Shown here piece by piece: positions 36,703-48,691 of a stretch of 64,000 nucleotides of DNA. Below the pieces are notes generated by a model. It worked only from the letters and a program-made list of their open reading frames with translations, searched no databases and was not told the DNA's origin. The stretch is from contig OX419762.1 of NCBI GenBank assembly GCA_948567375.1, forward strand, positions 43,505,034 to 43,569,033. The letters run 5' to 3'. Made by a program: the position numbers and the translations under genes. The DNA comes from Lunularia cruciata (lineage: Eukaryota > Streptophyta > Marchantiopsida > Lunulariales > Lunulariaceae). Position 1 is the first letter of the stretch. Each line of letters opens with the position of its first letter.

Positions 36703-37341
36703 ATGTATGGTGAGCATCCCTTCACACCATCTAGCTTGATAAAGATCCGTCCAGTGACTACCAAGGTTGATGCAGTCAACACATTTGTTTCTAGAATCCA
36801 ACAAGGTGTGGAGAGCGCCAAGCACAGGTTACAGATTGTGCAAAATCAACAAAAGCAGTATGTTGATGCACACCGTAGGCACATGGAGTTCAATGTTGGG
36901 GATCAAGTGTGGCTATCGACAACCAACCTCACATTAGTTGGATCTTGTAAGCTCAGACCTCATTTTATTGGGCCTTTCTCGATTCTTTGTCACATCGGCA
37001 CTGTGGCCTATCACCTTGAGCTACCACCACACATGAAGATCCATCCAGTGTTCCATGTCTCCCTATTATGCAGATATGCTCCCCGATCAGGCCAAGGTAC
37101 TTCTACATAGGACATTCGACCTTGTCCAACAGTCATTGATGGCATAGAGGAATATGAAGTGGAGCGGATTCTCCAAAAGCGCATGCGTGGTCCTCACCAT
37201 CCGCGAGTGGAATATCTAGTACAATGGAAAGGTTACCCCTTCTATGAAGCAACCTAGGAACCCGCTGCCAATTTGGCACATGCACCGGTGTTGGTGCAAG
37301 CATTTGAGCAACAATTGCACAACGAGGACGTTGCGTCTTAA
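36703..37341 (+). pseudogene. Integrase C-terminal part and chromodomain
   Basis: The region continues the pol frame after a TAG, with the integrase GPFSIL / HPVFHVSLL end. A chromodomain follows, broken by further stops: YEVERIL, VEYLVQWKGY and then the EPAANLAHA tail. This places the element in the chromovirus branch of Ty3/gypsy, whose chromodomains direct insertion to marked chromatin. Confidence 0.8.
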
Positions 37342-38083
37342 AAGGAGAGAGGTCTATAATACCAAGGGTTAGCCATATGATCTAGATGTGAAATTCGGTT
37401 TGGTAACATCTAGAATGATGTTATACATGACGGTCAAAATAGATCAGATAGAAGTATTACCAAAAGAGTATTTCTACTAATAGGGCAGAAACCAAAATAG
37501 ACTTGAGAACCTTAGAACCAATAGCTAGACATATGATTTAAAGGTGAGAATTGGTTTGGTAACATCTGGAAGGGTGTTACACATGATGGACTAAACAGAT
37601 CAGAAAGAGGTATCACCAAAAGAGTACTTCTACTAATAGAGTAGGAACCGAAATATGCCTGAAATCTTTGAAGGCAATTTCGGAGGCCTAAACGGATGAA
37701 TTAGGCCTCAAAAATGTGCAGATTCCCCCCCCCCTCCCAACAGAGGAAAGACAGGCCTTCCCTCCCCCTGGTTTGTCTTGTCGAGAGCTTTCCAACGGTA
37801 CCTTACTCATGTGATTCTTAGATTCCTACAGGAAGATTCCCTAAAAGATTCCCTCCGGTCAAAGCTCATTTGACCAACCAGATAGGACCTAGACCAAACA
37901 GGTCACCCATCCAAGTAAGTAATCCAAGGGTGGAGCTTGCTGACATGTCACCTATCTATGTCCCTAATCCTATGGTGGAGATCCTCTTTGTCTATATAAT
38001 AAAGAGAAGGTGCTCCCTTGGGGCATCGAATGTTTGAGTGTGCAATCTGTGTTTTCTCTCTTCTCTTGTCCTCGGAGTATTAC
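37340..38083 (+). repeat. Polypurine tract (37,340-37,352) and 3' LTR of the plus-strand element
   Basis: AAAAGGAGAGAGG immediately precedes the LTR start at 37,355. The LTR ends GTATTAC at 38,083, followed by the target duplication AGTTC. It lacks 14 bp present in the 5' LTR near its TATA region. Confidence 0.88.
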
Positions 38084-38088
38084 AGTTC

Positions 38089-38400
38089 CATGCAACAAGT
38101 GCATGTTGATTTGGTTTATATATGTGGATTCCCAAGGTCAAATCTTGTTTGGAGATAATGTATGCGTGATTGCCTCGACAAATTTTAGGACCATGAACAT
38201 GTGGATTAGATTTCCACCAACATTGCATTGAAGGTCGTGATGTTAACCACAACCAATGAGTGCATCCAACAAGGCATCTTTAGCTAATCTTCCATCAAGC
38301 TTTTCCTTTTTACAATCATGTTGAAGATATCTTGCTTTGTTGCCCAAGAGCTTGTGTTGGTTTCACATAGAGTGCCAAGAACAACACGTGGTGCCATATT
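38089..38400 (-). pseudogene. MULE transposase segment between two Ty3 insertions
   Basis: Read on the minus strand it contains ESTYINQINMHLLHGT, the counterpart of the family motif D-[SG]-T-Y-K-T-N-x-Y-x-M-P-L-L, with Glu at the expected first catalytic Asp. It continues directly into 31,491-30,650 once the plus-strand Ty3 element is removed. Upstream codons are degenerate. Confidence 0.6.
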
Positions 38401-39088
38401 GTAATACTTCGAGGTCAAGAGAAGAGAGACAACACAAATTACACACTCAACATTTGGTGCCCCAAAAGAGCACCTTCTCTTTATTATATAGACAAGGAGG
38501 ATCTACTACAAGGAAACTCCACCATAGGATTAGGCACACAGATAGGTGACATGTCAGCAAGCTCCACGCTTGGATTATTTACTTGGATGGGTGACATGTC
38601 GGTCTAAGTCCTATCTGGTTGGTCAAACAAGCTTTGATCGGAAGGAATCTTTTAGGGAATGTTCCTATAGGAGTCTCAGAATCATGTAAGGTACAGTTGG
38701 AAAGCTCTCAATGAGACAAACCAGGGGAGAGGAAAAGGCTAGCCTATCTTCCATTGGTGAGATATATGCACATTTTCAAGGCCTAATTCATCCGTTTAGG
38801 CCCCCAAAATTGCCTTCAAAGATATCAAGCATATTTTGGTTCCTACTCTATTAGTAGAAGTCTCCTTTTGGTGATACCCCTTTCTGATCTGTTTAGTCCA
38901 TCATGTATAACATCCTTCTAGATGTTACCAAACCAATTCTCACCTTTAAATCATATGTCTAGCTATTGGTTCTAAGGTTCTCAAGTCTATTTTGGTTTTT
39001 GCTCATCTAATCATATGTATAACATCATTCTAGATGTTACCAAACGAAATTTCACATCTAGATCATATGGCTAGCTCTTGGTATTATA
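38401..39088 (-). repeat. 3' LTR of the minus-strand Ty3/gypsy element
   Basis: On the minus strand it reads TATAATACCAAGAGC ... GTATTAC and matches the LTRs at 31,492 and 37,355, with shared blocks around GGTGCTC and the TATATAATAAAGAGAAGG region. Confidence 0.85.
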
Positions 39089-39218
39089 GTCATCCCTCCT
39101 TTTAAGACGCAATATTCTCGTTGTGCAATTATTGCTCAAATGCTTGCACCAACACCGATGCATGTGTCAAATTGGCAGCGGGCTCCCATATTGCTTCATA
39201 GAGGGGGTAGCCTTTCCA

Positions 39219-40307
39219 CTATACTAGATAGTCCACCCACGGATGGCGAGTACCATGCATGCATTTTTGGAGAATACGCTCCACTTCATATTCCTCTCTG
39301 CCATCAATGAGTGTCAAACAAGGTCGAATGTCTTGTGTGGAATGACCCTCGCCCAATCGGGGAGCATATCTATGTAGTAGGGAAATATGGAACACTAGAT
39401 GGATCTTCATGTGTGGTGGTAGCTCAAGGTGATAGGCCACAGTGCCGACATGATGAAGAATCAAGAAAGGCCCAATAAAACAAGGTCTGAGCTTACGAGG
39501 TCCAACTAATGTGAGTTTGGTTGTCGATAGCCACACTTGATCCCCAACATTGAACTCCATGTGCCTACGGTGTGCATCAACATACTACTTTTGTCGATTT
39601 TGTGCAATTTGTAATCTATGTTTGGCGCTCTTCACACCGTGTTGGATTCTAGAAATAAATGTGTTGACGGCATCAACCTTGGTAGCCACAAGACGGATCT
39701 TCATCAAGCTAGATGGTGTGAAGGGATGTTCACCATACATGAGGAAGAACAGAGTGACCTGGGTGGATGCATTCACTGAATTGTTGTAACCAAATTCCAC
39801 CAATGGGAGTAGGGTGTCCCACCACTCTTGCAATTCTAAGGTGAAACCGCGTAACATGTCTTCAATCGTGTGATTAGCCCGCTTTGTTTGACCATCTGTT
39901 TGTGGGTGGTAAGATGTGGATATGGCCAACTTGGTTTTGAAGAAACCAAAGATTGTTCGCCAAAACAAACTAGTGAATTGAGTGCCTCAATTGGTGATAA
40001 GTACTCTACACAAGCCATGGTGAGAGAAGACTACATCTAATTATAATTGAGCTAGTTGTGGAGCGGTTATATCTTTGGTGATAAGGTGTACATGAATCAT
40101 TTTGCTGAGCTAGTCCACAAAGACCACAATGGAGTCAAACCCTGAGGTGGTCTTGGGTAATTCACAGAAGAGATCCATACTCACTTGGTCCCAATGTTGG
40201 GTAGGCGTGGGGAGAGGTTGAAGGAGCCCTACAAGAGCTTGATTAGAAGCTTTGTTTTGTTGACAAAGTAGGTAGTTGCGCACGTAGTCCATCACATTGT
40301 TGCTCAT
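39219..40307 (-). pseudogene. Integrase and chromodomain region of the minus-strand element
   Basis: Fragments match the plus-strand copy: CQQNKASNQALVGLLQPLP, then the core with Asn (codon 39,990-39,992) followed by TGA where the plus copy has NRGTQF. FWRTIFGFFKTKLA, the GPFLILHHVGTVAYHLELP end and YEVERILQK of the chromodomain follow. The site corresponding to the TAG at 36,682 of the plus copy is still CAG here. Confidence 0.85.
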
Positions 40308-40532
40308 CTTGGACCAATAGTAATGGTGCTAGACTGCATCCAAGGTCTTGTCCACTTTGACATGACTTGCAATGGCCGAATCATGACATTCCGCTAGAAT
40401 GGGGGTACATAATTTTGGGATATTTGGGATCCATAATTTGCCATCACAAAAGGTGAGTCCTTGGGTGCTTGTGATGCCTTTGGATGATTGCGCTTCTAAA
40501 ATTTACGGATCAATTTTTGTAGCAGCCAAAAT

Positions 40533-41930
40533 TTATGGCCAGAATTTAAGGTTAATCTTAACCTTTGCCACCAAGTTGTTTGTCATTGGCATATGAATGA
40601 ATGCATCTGCAAGTTGCTTCTTACCTTCCACGTAGGTGATTGACATGTTGAAACATTGTTGCCACTTTGCCCACCAAATCTGGTGACGAGATAGATCCCT
40701 TTGTGTCTCAAGGTAGACTAGAGGTTTGTAGTCTATCTCTACTACAAATGCCTCCTCGCCCAGATAGTGCCTCCAATGCTTGGTTGCCAAAACAATGGCC
40801 AACTCTTCTCATTCTGTGGTGTGGTAGTTGCACTCTACTAACAACTTTTGAGAGAAATATGCAATTGGATGCCATCTGTCATGCCACTCTTGGTGCAAGA
40901 CTGCTCCTATTGCTACGCCTGCATCTGTAGCCAACTTGATTGGTCATTTTGGGTCATACCACTTCAAGATTGGTGCATGTAGCAATGCGGCTTTCAATTC
41001 TTGAAAGGCCAACTTTTGTGTGGTTCCCCATGTCCACTTCTTCCCCTTGCCAAGTAGTGTTGTTAAAGGCTATGTAACCTTGGAGAAGTCCTTGACAAAT
41101 CTACAATAGAATCCTGTCAACCCAAAGAACCTCTTGAGTTGAGTTTGATCTTCTAGGGCACGCCATTTTTGAATGACCTCTATTTTATCTATCAATACTT
41201 GAATGCACTCTACACTTACTCTATGCCCCAAGTAGTCTACTTCAGACTTGCCAAACTTGCACTTTGAGATTTTGGCATACAATAGATTCTGTCGTAGAAT
41301 CTAGAGGACCTCTCGTAGATGTTGTTTGTGTTTCATCATCGTGCTACTATATACTAAGATATCATCCAAGAAAACAATAACAGACTTATCCAAGTATGGA
41401 CAAAATATGTCATTCATTAGACTCATGAAAGTGGCAGGTGCATTGGTGAGGCCAAAATTATCACAAGATACTCAAAGTGGCCATACCTGGTTCGAAAGGC
41501 AGTTTTGTACACATCCTCCTTTACAATTTGATTTTGATTGTAACCGCTCTGCAAGTCCAATTTGATGAAGTATCTCGCTCCATGGAGTTGATCAAACAGG
41601 TCATCCATGCAAGGTAAGGGGTATTTGTTCTTCATTGTTTGCTGATTGAGACCTCGATAGTCAATGCACATGCGCATTGTACCATCCTTCTTCGTCACAA
41701 ACAAGATAGGAGCCCCATATGGTGATACACTAGGTTAGATGAACCCCTTCTACAACATCTCCTCAATTTGAGTCTTACACTCCTCCAACTCATGAGGTGA
41801 TAGGTGATATGGGGCCTTACAAAGAGGTGTCTTCTCCGGGAGTGTCTCAATTTTATGATGTACTCTCCTTTTTGGTGGTAATCCTGAGGGTAGATCATCA
41901 AGAAAGACATCTTGAAATTCATCCACCATA
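40533..41930 (-). pseudogene. Reverse transcriptase and RNase H region of the minus-strand element
   Basis: Fragments include [51 protein letters not shown] and LATKHWRHYLGEEAF. A TAG (41,303-41,301) stands at the same codon as the stop at 35,140 in the plus copy. Further frameshifts are private to this copy. Confidence 0.85.
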
Positions 41931-42009
41931 GCTTTCAATTTCTCAGGAACTTGTCCATCAAGTTGTGCACTCTGGACTTCTCTTATTAGACCCATGAAAC
42001 ATCTATCCA

Positions 42010-42050
42010 ATAAGGACGGCAATTGTCTTACAGACAATTACCGTCCTTAT
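42010..42050. repeat. Palindrome created inside the minus-strand element
   Basis: Arms ATAAGGACGGCAATTGTCT (42,010-42,028) and 42,032-42,050 pair at 18 of 19 positions around TAC. The plus-strand element has no such palindrome at the matching place (about 34,415-34,440), so it arose in this copy by an inverted local duplication. Confidence 0.8.
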
Positions 42051-42899
42051 GACATATAGAGGCAGATCCTACTTGGGTGATTTTTCTTTAACCCCAGTGA
42101 TTGACTATTGGTGTGTTCTCACTACTTTCTTCCTCCAATCTACCATAGGGTTGTAATGCTTTATCCATGGCATGCCTAAGATTGCATCATAACAAGCTAA
42201 TTGTATCATTTGCCACTCAATTGCTTCCTAATATACTCCTACAGAGAGTGTTACCCGTCTAGGTAATGATTCAATCCTCTCTATTTGCCTGTCATGCAAC
42301 TTTACTCCTATCTTGCTCTAGATCCATTCCCAATCTTATTGCAACTAAGCAAGATAAAAAATTCTCTTTTGCTCCCTGATCAATTAATATTATCACTTGA
42401 TTGCCTTCTAGGACTCCATTCATAACAATCAATTGTGAGGTTGCTTTTTGGGATCTTTGCGCATTAGTCTTCTTCCTTCCCTTGCTTCTCTTCTTCCTTA
42501 TTGAGCCAATAAGACCGCAAGGTACATTTACTAGTGATCTTTGTTTTCCAAAGTGATTTCCACCTCCTTCTCTTCAATGCGCCTCTCCATGTTGTTCAAA
42601 GATTGCCGGTACAAAGGCCGAGTGCCTCTAAGGAAACGAGTGCAACAATTGGTAGATATGTGCACAATACGGCCACAATTGTAATAACGGCATTGTTTTC
42701 CTCAAGTTCCTTCTCCTCGTGGGACTCCATCTCTTTATTCTTCTACTCATCTACGCTCCCCTTGAAGCGATCTTGCTCCTTGATCTTGAAATCAAAGGTT
42801 GCACAATTCCATTGGTATTGGTCCACCCATGTGTGGCATTTCTGCACAATAATGTTGAAGTGGAACTACTACTTCACCTCCACCCAATGCTCTAGCTAC

Positions 42900-43613
42900 T
42901 CTCTGTGCACAAGCAATGGCTTCAAATACCGTGCAAGAATTTTGCACCATGACTTCTTGGCAAATCCGCTCCTTTATCCTTTGAAATTGTCAAGAGCCTC
43001 TATTGGACTCATGTTAGTTATTGCGACTTGTAGATCTAGAAATGCCTCCACATACTCTTATACGCTATTCTTCTATCTCAATCCCCATAGTCGGGTTTGA
43101 GCCATCTGCACAGAATCTACCGATTGGAAATTTTTTAGCAATCCTTCTTGCATTGCTGTCCATGTGACCTTCCTTCTCTCTGCCAACATGGATCATTCCC
43201 AAGCATCATACCATGTGAGTGCTTTATTGGTCAAGTACCCACATGCAAACACGCCTGCAGCATGCTCCGTGATCTCTGTTGAGAACAATCGGAAATATCA
43301 ATTCATCCTTGAGATCCAATTTTCCACTACTCCCATCATATGCTGCCCCTTGTAAGGCTCGATGTTATAGGTCTTCTTCATCCGGAGTAGCAATGTGGCT
43401 TCATCATTGATAGGGTTTGTAGGCACATGTGCCTCTCCAAGTACTTCAATCGTAGGTATTGGGTTTTGAGACTGCTCTTCTTCTTGCATCGCTTGATCGT
43501 TCCTGAGGATTTGCACTTGACTTTGTAATGTCTCCATGGTCATCTTAATCTCTCAAAATTTGTTCAACATCCCTTGCATTTCTTGCACCAACTCTTGCAA
43601 TTGCAGATCCATG
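42900..43613 (-). pseudogene. gag region of the minus-strand element
   Basis: MTMETLQSQVQIL opens the frame, as in the plus copy. The TGA eight codons before it and the TAG at 43,075-43,073 are at the same codons as in the plus copy. Other frames are broken privately. Confidence 0.8.
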
Positions 43614-44301
43614 GTTCTTGCAACACTCAATTGCTAATGTCTACTTCAATACAAAGTCAATATGATCACTCTGGAAGGCGCATGAACTATCTGAACTACC
43701 ATTGGGACCTCATAAGCTAACACTCATTGATAATACTTCTCGCCAAAATTCCTAACCACAAAATCTCTAAATATCACTTTTGGTCTCACTACATAATGGA
43801 TTTCTACTTGAGTGTTGAAAGGAAGAGGATTTTGGACATTCACATCCATATTATCATAAGAGAATGTAGATTTTCAAATCCCACTCTCTGTCATATATCA
43901 CCATAGGTAGAATCATTGGGTTTGGTGAGTTCATCACCCTATCCATGAATTATGTGCCAAAGTGATAAACTAGGGATACCCTCATTTGCTCACACTGGAT
44001 GTACATAACCTTGATGTGGAATGGATTCAGGAATGGAAAGCTAGGTGCGGGAAATTGTCCTCCCGGTGCATCCATCTCATCCGCTCTCTCAAATCCTTCC
44101 TAAGTCTAGCAATTACTCTATGTTTTCCACCTCGAATTACTCAATTTCAGTAGTTCATGCTCTTCCAAGAGGGGTGATCCACTCTCTTGGACTAAGACAC
44201 TTGCTCTGATACCATTGTAATACTCCAAGCACAAGAGAAGAAAGACAATACATATTACACACTCAACATTCGGTGCCCCAAAGGAGCACCTTCTATTTAT
44301 T

Positions 44302-44377
44302 ATATAGACAAAGAGGATCTCCTCCAAGGAAGCTCCACTCTTATATATAGACAAGGAGGATCTCCTCCAAGGAAGCT
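44302..44377. repeat. Short tandem duplication at the truncated 5' LTR end
   Basis: The segment TATAGACAAAGAGGATCTCC followed by TCCAAGGAAGCT occurs at about 44,304 and again, slightly changed, at about 44,346. It marks the edge where the 5' LTR of the minus-strand element is cut off. Confidence 0.7.
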
Positions 44378-44642
44378 TGTACAGTTTTTGACTAGAGCTT
44401 CTCTCTTGGTGCCTAGAGTGTTGTGCGATCAGTATTGGTTGCAAAACTTTCAAATATACATGAGATTGTAAAGTTGTGATGGCTTCATCAAGAGTGGTAT
44501 AAGAACATAAAAGAGGTGCATTCAAAGGCATGACAGTAATAACAAAGATTAAGGCATGAGAACAGTATAGATAGGAAAGCACAATGGTAGCAAGCACAAG
44601 CGCAATATGAGCAAGCAAGCAAGCGCATGTGATCAAACTCAA
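44378..44642 (-). pseudogene. Possible N-terminal remnant of the MULE transposase
   Basis: A minus-strand frame open across this stretch contains TTLDEAITTLQSHVYLKVLQ, followed by a basic/polar segment, faintly like the FAR1-type N-terminal region that precedes MULE transposase cores. It is where the MULE would continue if the minus-strand Ty3 element were removed. Evidence is weak and rests mainly on position. Confidence 0.3.
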
Positions 44643-44649
44643 ACTCCAA

Positions 44650-47600
44650 CTCAGAAAGACCCCAGTTTACAAACATGGGCCACAAGACCCACACCAATAC
44701 TTGCTATTGTTTGTTACTCACTATTTCTCATTGTTCCTGAGATCTAATCTTGTCAAACCAAAGAATCAAATTGGTTGGTATTGTCCCGTGAGGTGGATGA
44801 ACAAAAAATGTGAAGTGGGTTTACTAAATTCTAAATATAAGGATATTGGTAAGACTAAGTACTAGAGAACTTCATCTCAATCCTTATTCTTGAAAGGAAA
44901 TATAAAACCACTTATATTAAAGAAATTTTGGTTGTCTTTGGACACATTCTCCCATTGGTTCTTACTTAGAAACATAAAAATTTAACTCATTCAACCCATT
45001 CATGTAAAAAAAGTCAGAGTAAGTACGGTCTGAATATTTTATCTTATTAAGATAAGTTTCTTTCTTTCAACATCAATATCCATCGTACTTAATATTTTGA
45101 ATTGAAGCATTCCACACAAAACTTAATAAAACCTTAGAGGCAATCTCTCCTTGATTGGACCAAAATGATCTCCACTTATTATTCAAGTTCTGCAAAAACT
45201 CTTTTGAGCAAATTCATTGTATGACTTTATTGTGATTTACCAAATATTACCCACCAGTTTTAATCCTATTGCATAATTTTTTTATTATCAATAAACCTTC
45301 TTTCAACATTTAGTATGCTTTGATATCTTCCACCTTCTTTTAATAATCAAGACACTTTCCATGATAGTTACTTACATACTTGAGATCCAAGAAATATCTT
45401 TGAAATTTATGTGTCTCTATCTCTACTAAGACATATTTATCATAAGCAAGTCATGAAATTTTTGTTATATAAAAGTATCTTTCAGGATATGAGATGTACA
45501 TCCACCATTGCCTTACACACAAGCGCACAACTACCAAATTGTGAGATTGTATTTATACTAAAACATTGATCTTTGAAAAAGATTTTTTCTTCCTAAAAAA
45601 TTGACTAACCATTTGTAGACGGCCAATGTATATTAAAATTCTCTCTGTATTAATAAGTTGGAATATTAAATTTTATAAGTTCAAATAAGATAGTTTTGGA
45701 TTGACCTAAGATCTTAAATATAAAATAGCAAGATATATTCTGTAATTCATTACTTCTTGTATACTGGAAAACACATATTGTAGTCTCTATATTGAAGCTA
45801 TCAATCATCTGTTGTATTTCTATAGAAATATCCTCAAACATCAAATCTCTTAAGATTTTTTAAACCAATCCAGTGATAATATTGCATGTATACATATGAT
45901 AAGAATTTTCATCTCGATGAAAAATACTTCATACTATAAGCTCATTGAAGAACATTAAACATGATAACTTTACCACTGTTTACTAATTTTAGGTTGTCAA
46001 ATGAGCAAAGGTCTATGAAGAATTGAAGCCATCACATCCAACAACTATCCATGAAGAAGTTTCAACCTCATCAATTCCTTAAGCTCAATTTTCAGATCAA
46101 ATACTTCTAAACTTTCTCTTATGTACAAAGCATAAAAAATGTATTGGCTTGTATTATAGATGAAATACAAAATTGCGCAATGATGATAAACATTAAGCTT
46201 TTCAATAAAACAAAAGCACTTCATCAATCAGCTTATAGTGTAAATGTGGGTTACTGGCTATCAAAAAGGTAAAACAGCCAAGTTCATGGTTATTTGTCAA
46301 CATACTAGCCAAGTTGATGTGCAAAGTTAAAATTAGGTTGGTCTTGCCTTACTTGAATCAAAAACATCTAATTTTTATTTGGGTCTAACTTACCAAAGAC
46401 CATGAAAAGATACTTGGTTGGGATAAAATATTTTCCATTGTGATATTTACATTTTCAAATTTTTTGTCTTGTCCGAAAGGTGTAGTCACATGTTCTGTTC
46501 TTGGGTCTTCCTTCGCTCATCAAGTTACTCTCAACATACTACATATTTTATATTGCACACTTTCTATTACAATTTTCTTAGAATTTAAAATTGTCAAATT
46601 TAGTCTTTAACAATTATGAAAATTGTAAAATTTATTATTTATTTAATTATTATTTTGTAATCTCGTGCTCCTTTGTTGCAAAAAATGGAGTTCTTGAATA
46701 TTATTATTTAGAATTTAATTTCAAATCCAACGTGAAAATTTGTTGCACTCTGTTTTTCCTCTTGGTATATAATGTGTCGTTCTAGAATCTTAGTTTGCAC
46801 TTGAATCAAGTGAAGTGATTCTAGAATTTTACTTGGGTAATTTTGAATAAGAGTTTTCAATCGGTTCAGGTTGTCAATTCACTATGGAGTTCTAAAGGAA
46901 AAGATAGATTCTAAAATCCAACTTTTAAAATATACTCTACAAAGTGGAATCTTCATAACTTTAAATAAAAGCAAGATTCTAACTTATAATTCTATTAATA
47001 TTAATTTTTTTATAATTAGATGTATATTTACTTTATATGATCATAAGGTATATCATAATCTAAAATCAGTGAAAAAATATATTCATTTATAAGAAAATGA
47101 ATTATAAACCTCATAACATATTATGTTATTTAATCTCAGATCAATGAAAATTTTCTTTATTCTATTTTAAATAAATTTTAATTATGTAAAAAGAAAAAAG
47201 AAAATATGAAAGGTATGATATAAAAATTTGGAGACTTTTTTCTTAAATTTCAAGGATAGTTTCTACACTAAGTTGGTACATGGTTTCAATATATATCAAA
47301 ATTAGAATAAAACTAAGTCACATTTGTATTTTCAACTTGTTTAGTTTTAACTAAAATCTCAAAGTATAGGGTCTTATATGTTCATATTCTTGATTCAAAA
47401 ATATAGAAGGTTAAAACAAAACTATTTCAGTATCAAAACAATTACATGCACAAATATTAGGTTATTGAGTAAAATTTTATATATACTCATAATTATAAAC
47501 TGTAAGCTTAACTTTGCAAACAAAGAATACCATAAAAGAACTCTATAAAAGAGGATATATATTCCATTTGCAACGTCTGAAATTAAGAATTTAGGTTAAT

Positions 47601-48559
47601 AGAATCTTATAATCTTAAATCCTGAAAGACCTTAAATCCTTAATTTACAAGAAGAGACTTATTTTGTAACTTCTTAAACTAAGAATATAGATAACAAAAG
47701 AATCTTCTAGAAAACACTCAAAATCTAATTTAGAAGATCAAATATACTCAAATCCTTTCTTTCATAATGAAATAAACAGAATAGTACAAATATTTAGTTC
47801 TTGAGATGGATCCTAAATTAACAATGTGAACATGAATGTGGTTATAAAATATATAATATAATTTTTTTTTATTAAATTTAAATAGATTATAAATCAAATT
47901 AGTTCTTTCAATACAAGATTTCAAAATTTGAAAATCTGAACAAATCCATTATGTGCTATAACCAATAATTGAATTATTTTAAATTAAATCTTTATTTATT
48001 AGATGATAGAAGAAATTTAAATTAGCATATATACACAAGATCAAATGTGTTCTCCATCCTAAACTTAAAGTATAACTATAAAATTATATCTTTAAAAATT
48101 TTAAATAGAAAACTAAATCTAGTCTAATATGAAATAATATCCTGATAAATATTAAAATTTTATTTTTATTGTTATTTAAGATAATTTTAAAAATATAAAA
48201 CCAGAATAATAAGAGGATGAGAGATATATGGATACAATTCCTTATAAAAATTTCAAATTATATTATTTTATAAAAATTCTAAATACAGAAATAAGAAACT
48301 GCTTATGATCAAGTAGTATATATTAAGCAGAATTTAGGAGGAAGTAAGGATCATCTTCAAGCCCACATGAAGAATTTAAAAGAGATCAAATGTACTTAAG
48401 ACTGCAAAAAGATGATTAAAATCAATGACAAAGTGAGATTTTAGAAGAGAAAGTTCATAAATACTTTCAACTAAAAGGAAGATTCAATAATGAAAATTCA
48501 ACTTTAAATCTCCACTCATATACTTTTTATCTAGAAAATTATGCTTGCATTAATGAGCA
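44650..48559. other. AT-rich DNA without a supported gene
   Basis: Very high AT content, dense stops and only short open frames with low-complexity translations. I see no transposon ends or exon pairs. Confidence 0.6.
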
Positions 48560-48691
48560 AAGGATGACCCCATAGAAAAATGAAGGATGGGAAGACCCCA
48601 TCAAGCCGTACAAGGGAGAGATGAAAAAGTAAAATGGGGCTAAGCCCGAAATATGAGAAATCTGCACCACTGCACCTAAGATATCCAAGCT
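48560..48691 (+). repeat. Dispersed repeat, copy 1
   Basis: Shares blocks AATGAAGGATGG, GACCCCATCAAGCC, GGGAGAGA, GGCTAAGCCC, ATGAGAAATCTGCAC and GCACCTAAGATATCC, in the same order, with 55,111-55,252. It is probably a fragment of an LTR or other repeat family. Confidence 0.75.

Larger units (their letters stand above)
31492..38083 (+). mobile_element. Ty3/gypsy chromodomain LTR retrotransposon, complete but decayed
   Basis: Two LTRs (31,492-32,227 and 37,355-38,083) flank an interior with a tRNA-iMet-type primer-binding site, gag, protease, reverse transcriptase, RNase H, integrase and a chromodomain, in Ty3/gypsy order. The target duplication AGTTC (31,487-31,491 and 38,084-38,088) is perfect. 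The LTRs differ by point changes and a 14-bp indel, roughly a few percent by eye, so the insertion is not recent. The coding frame is broken by stops at 33,369, 35,140 and 36,682 and by frameshifts (for example near 34,510). It lies inside a MULE transposase pseudogene. Confidence 0.92.
38401..44340 (-). mobile_element. Second Ty3/gypsy chromovirus copy, opposite orientation, 5'-truncated
   Basis: It is related to the plus-strand element throughout. It carries a 3' LTR at 38,401-39,088, a polypurine tract at about 39,092-39,105, and chromodomain/integrase end at 39,180-39,560. Integrase follows at 39,585-40,307, RNase H at 40,533-40,960, reverse transcriptase at 41,070-41,930, protease at about 42,200-42,450 and gag at 42,900-43,550. 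The primer-binding site is at 44,203-44,214. Only about 125 bp of the 5' LTR remain (from 44,217). The coding region is full of stops and frameshifts. It inserted into the same MULE pseudogene. Together with the plus-strand copy it forms a large inverted repeat. Confidence 0.88.

Noticed and set aside
38010-38549. Small frames across the junction of the two Ty3 3' LTRs
   Set aside because: They are LTR sequence and MULE remnant read in the wrong frame.
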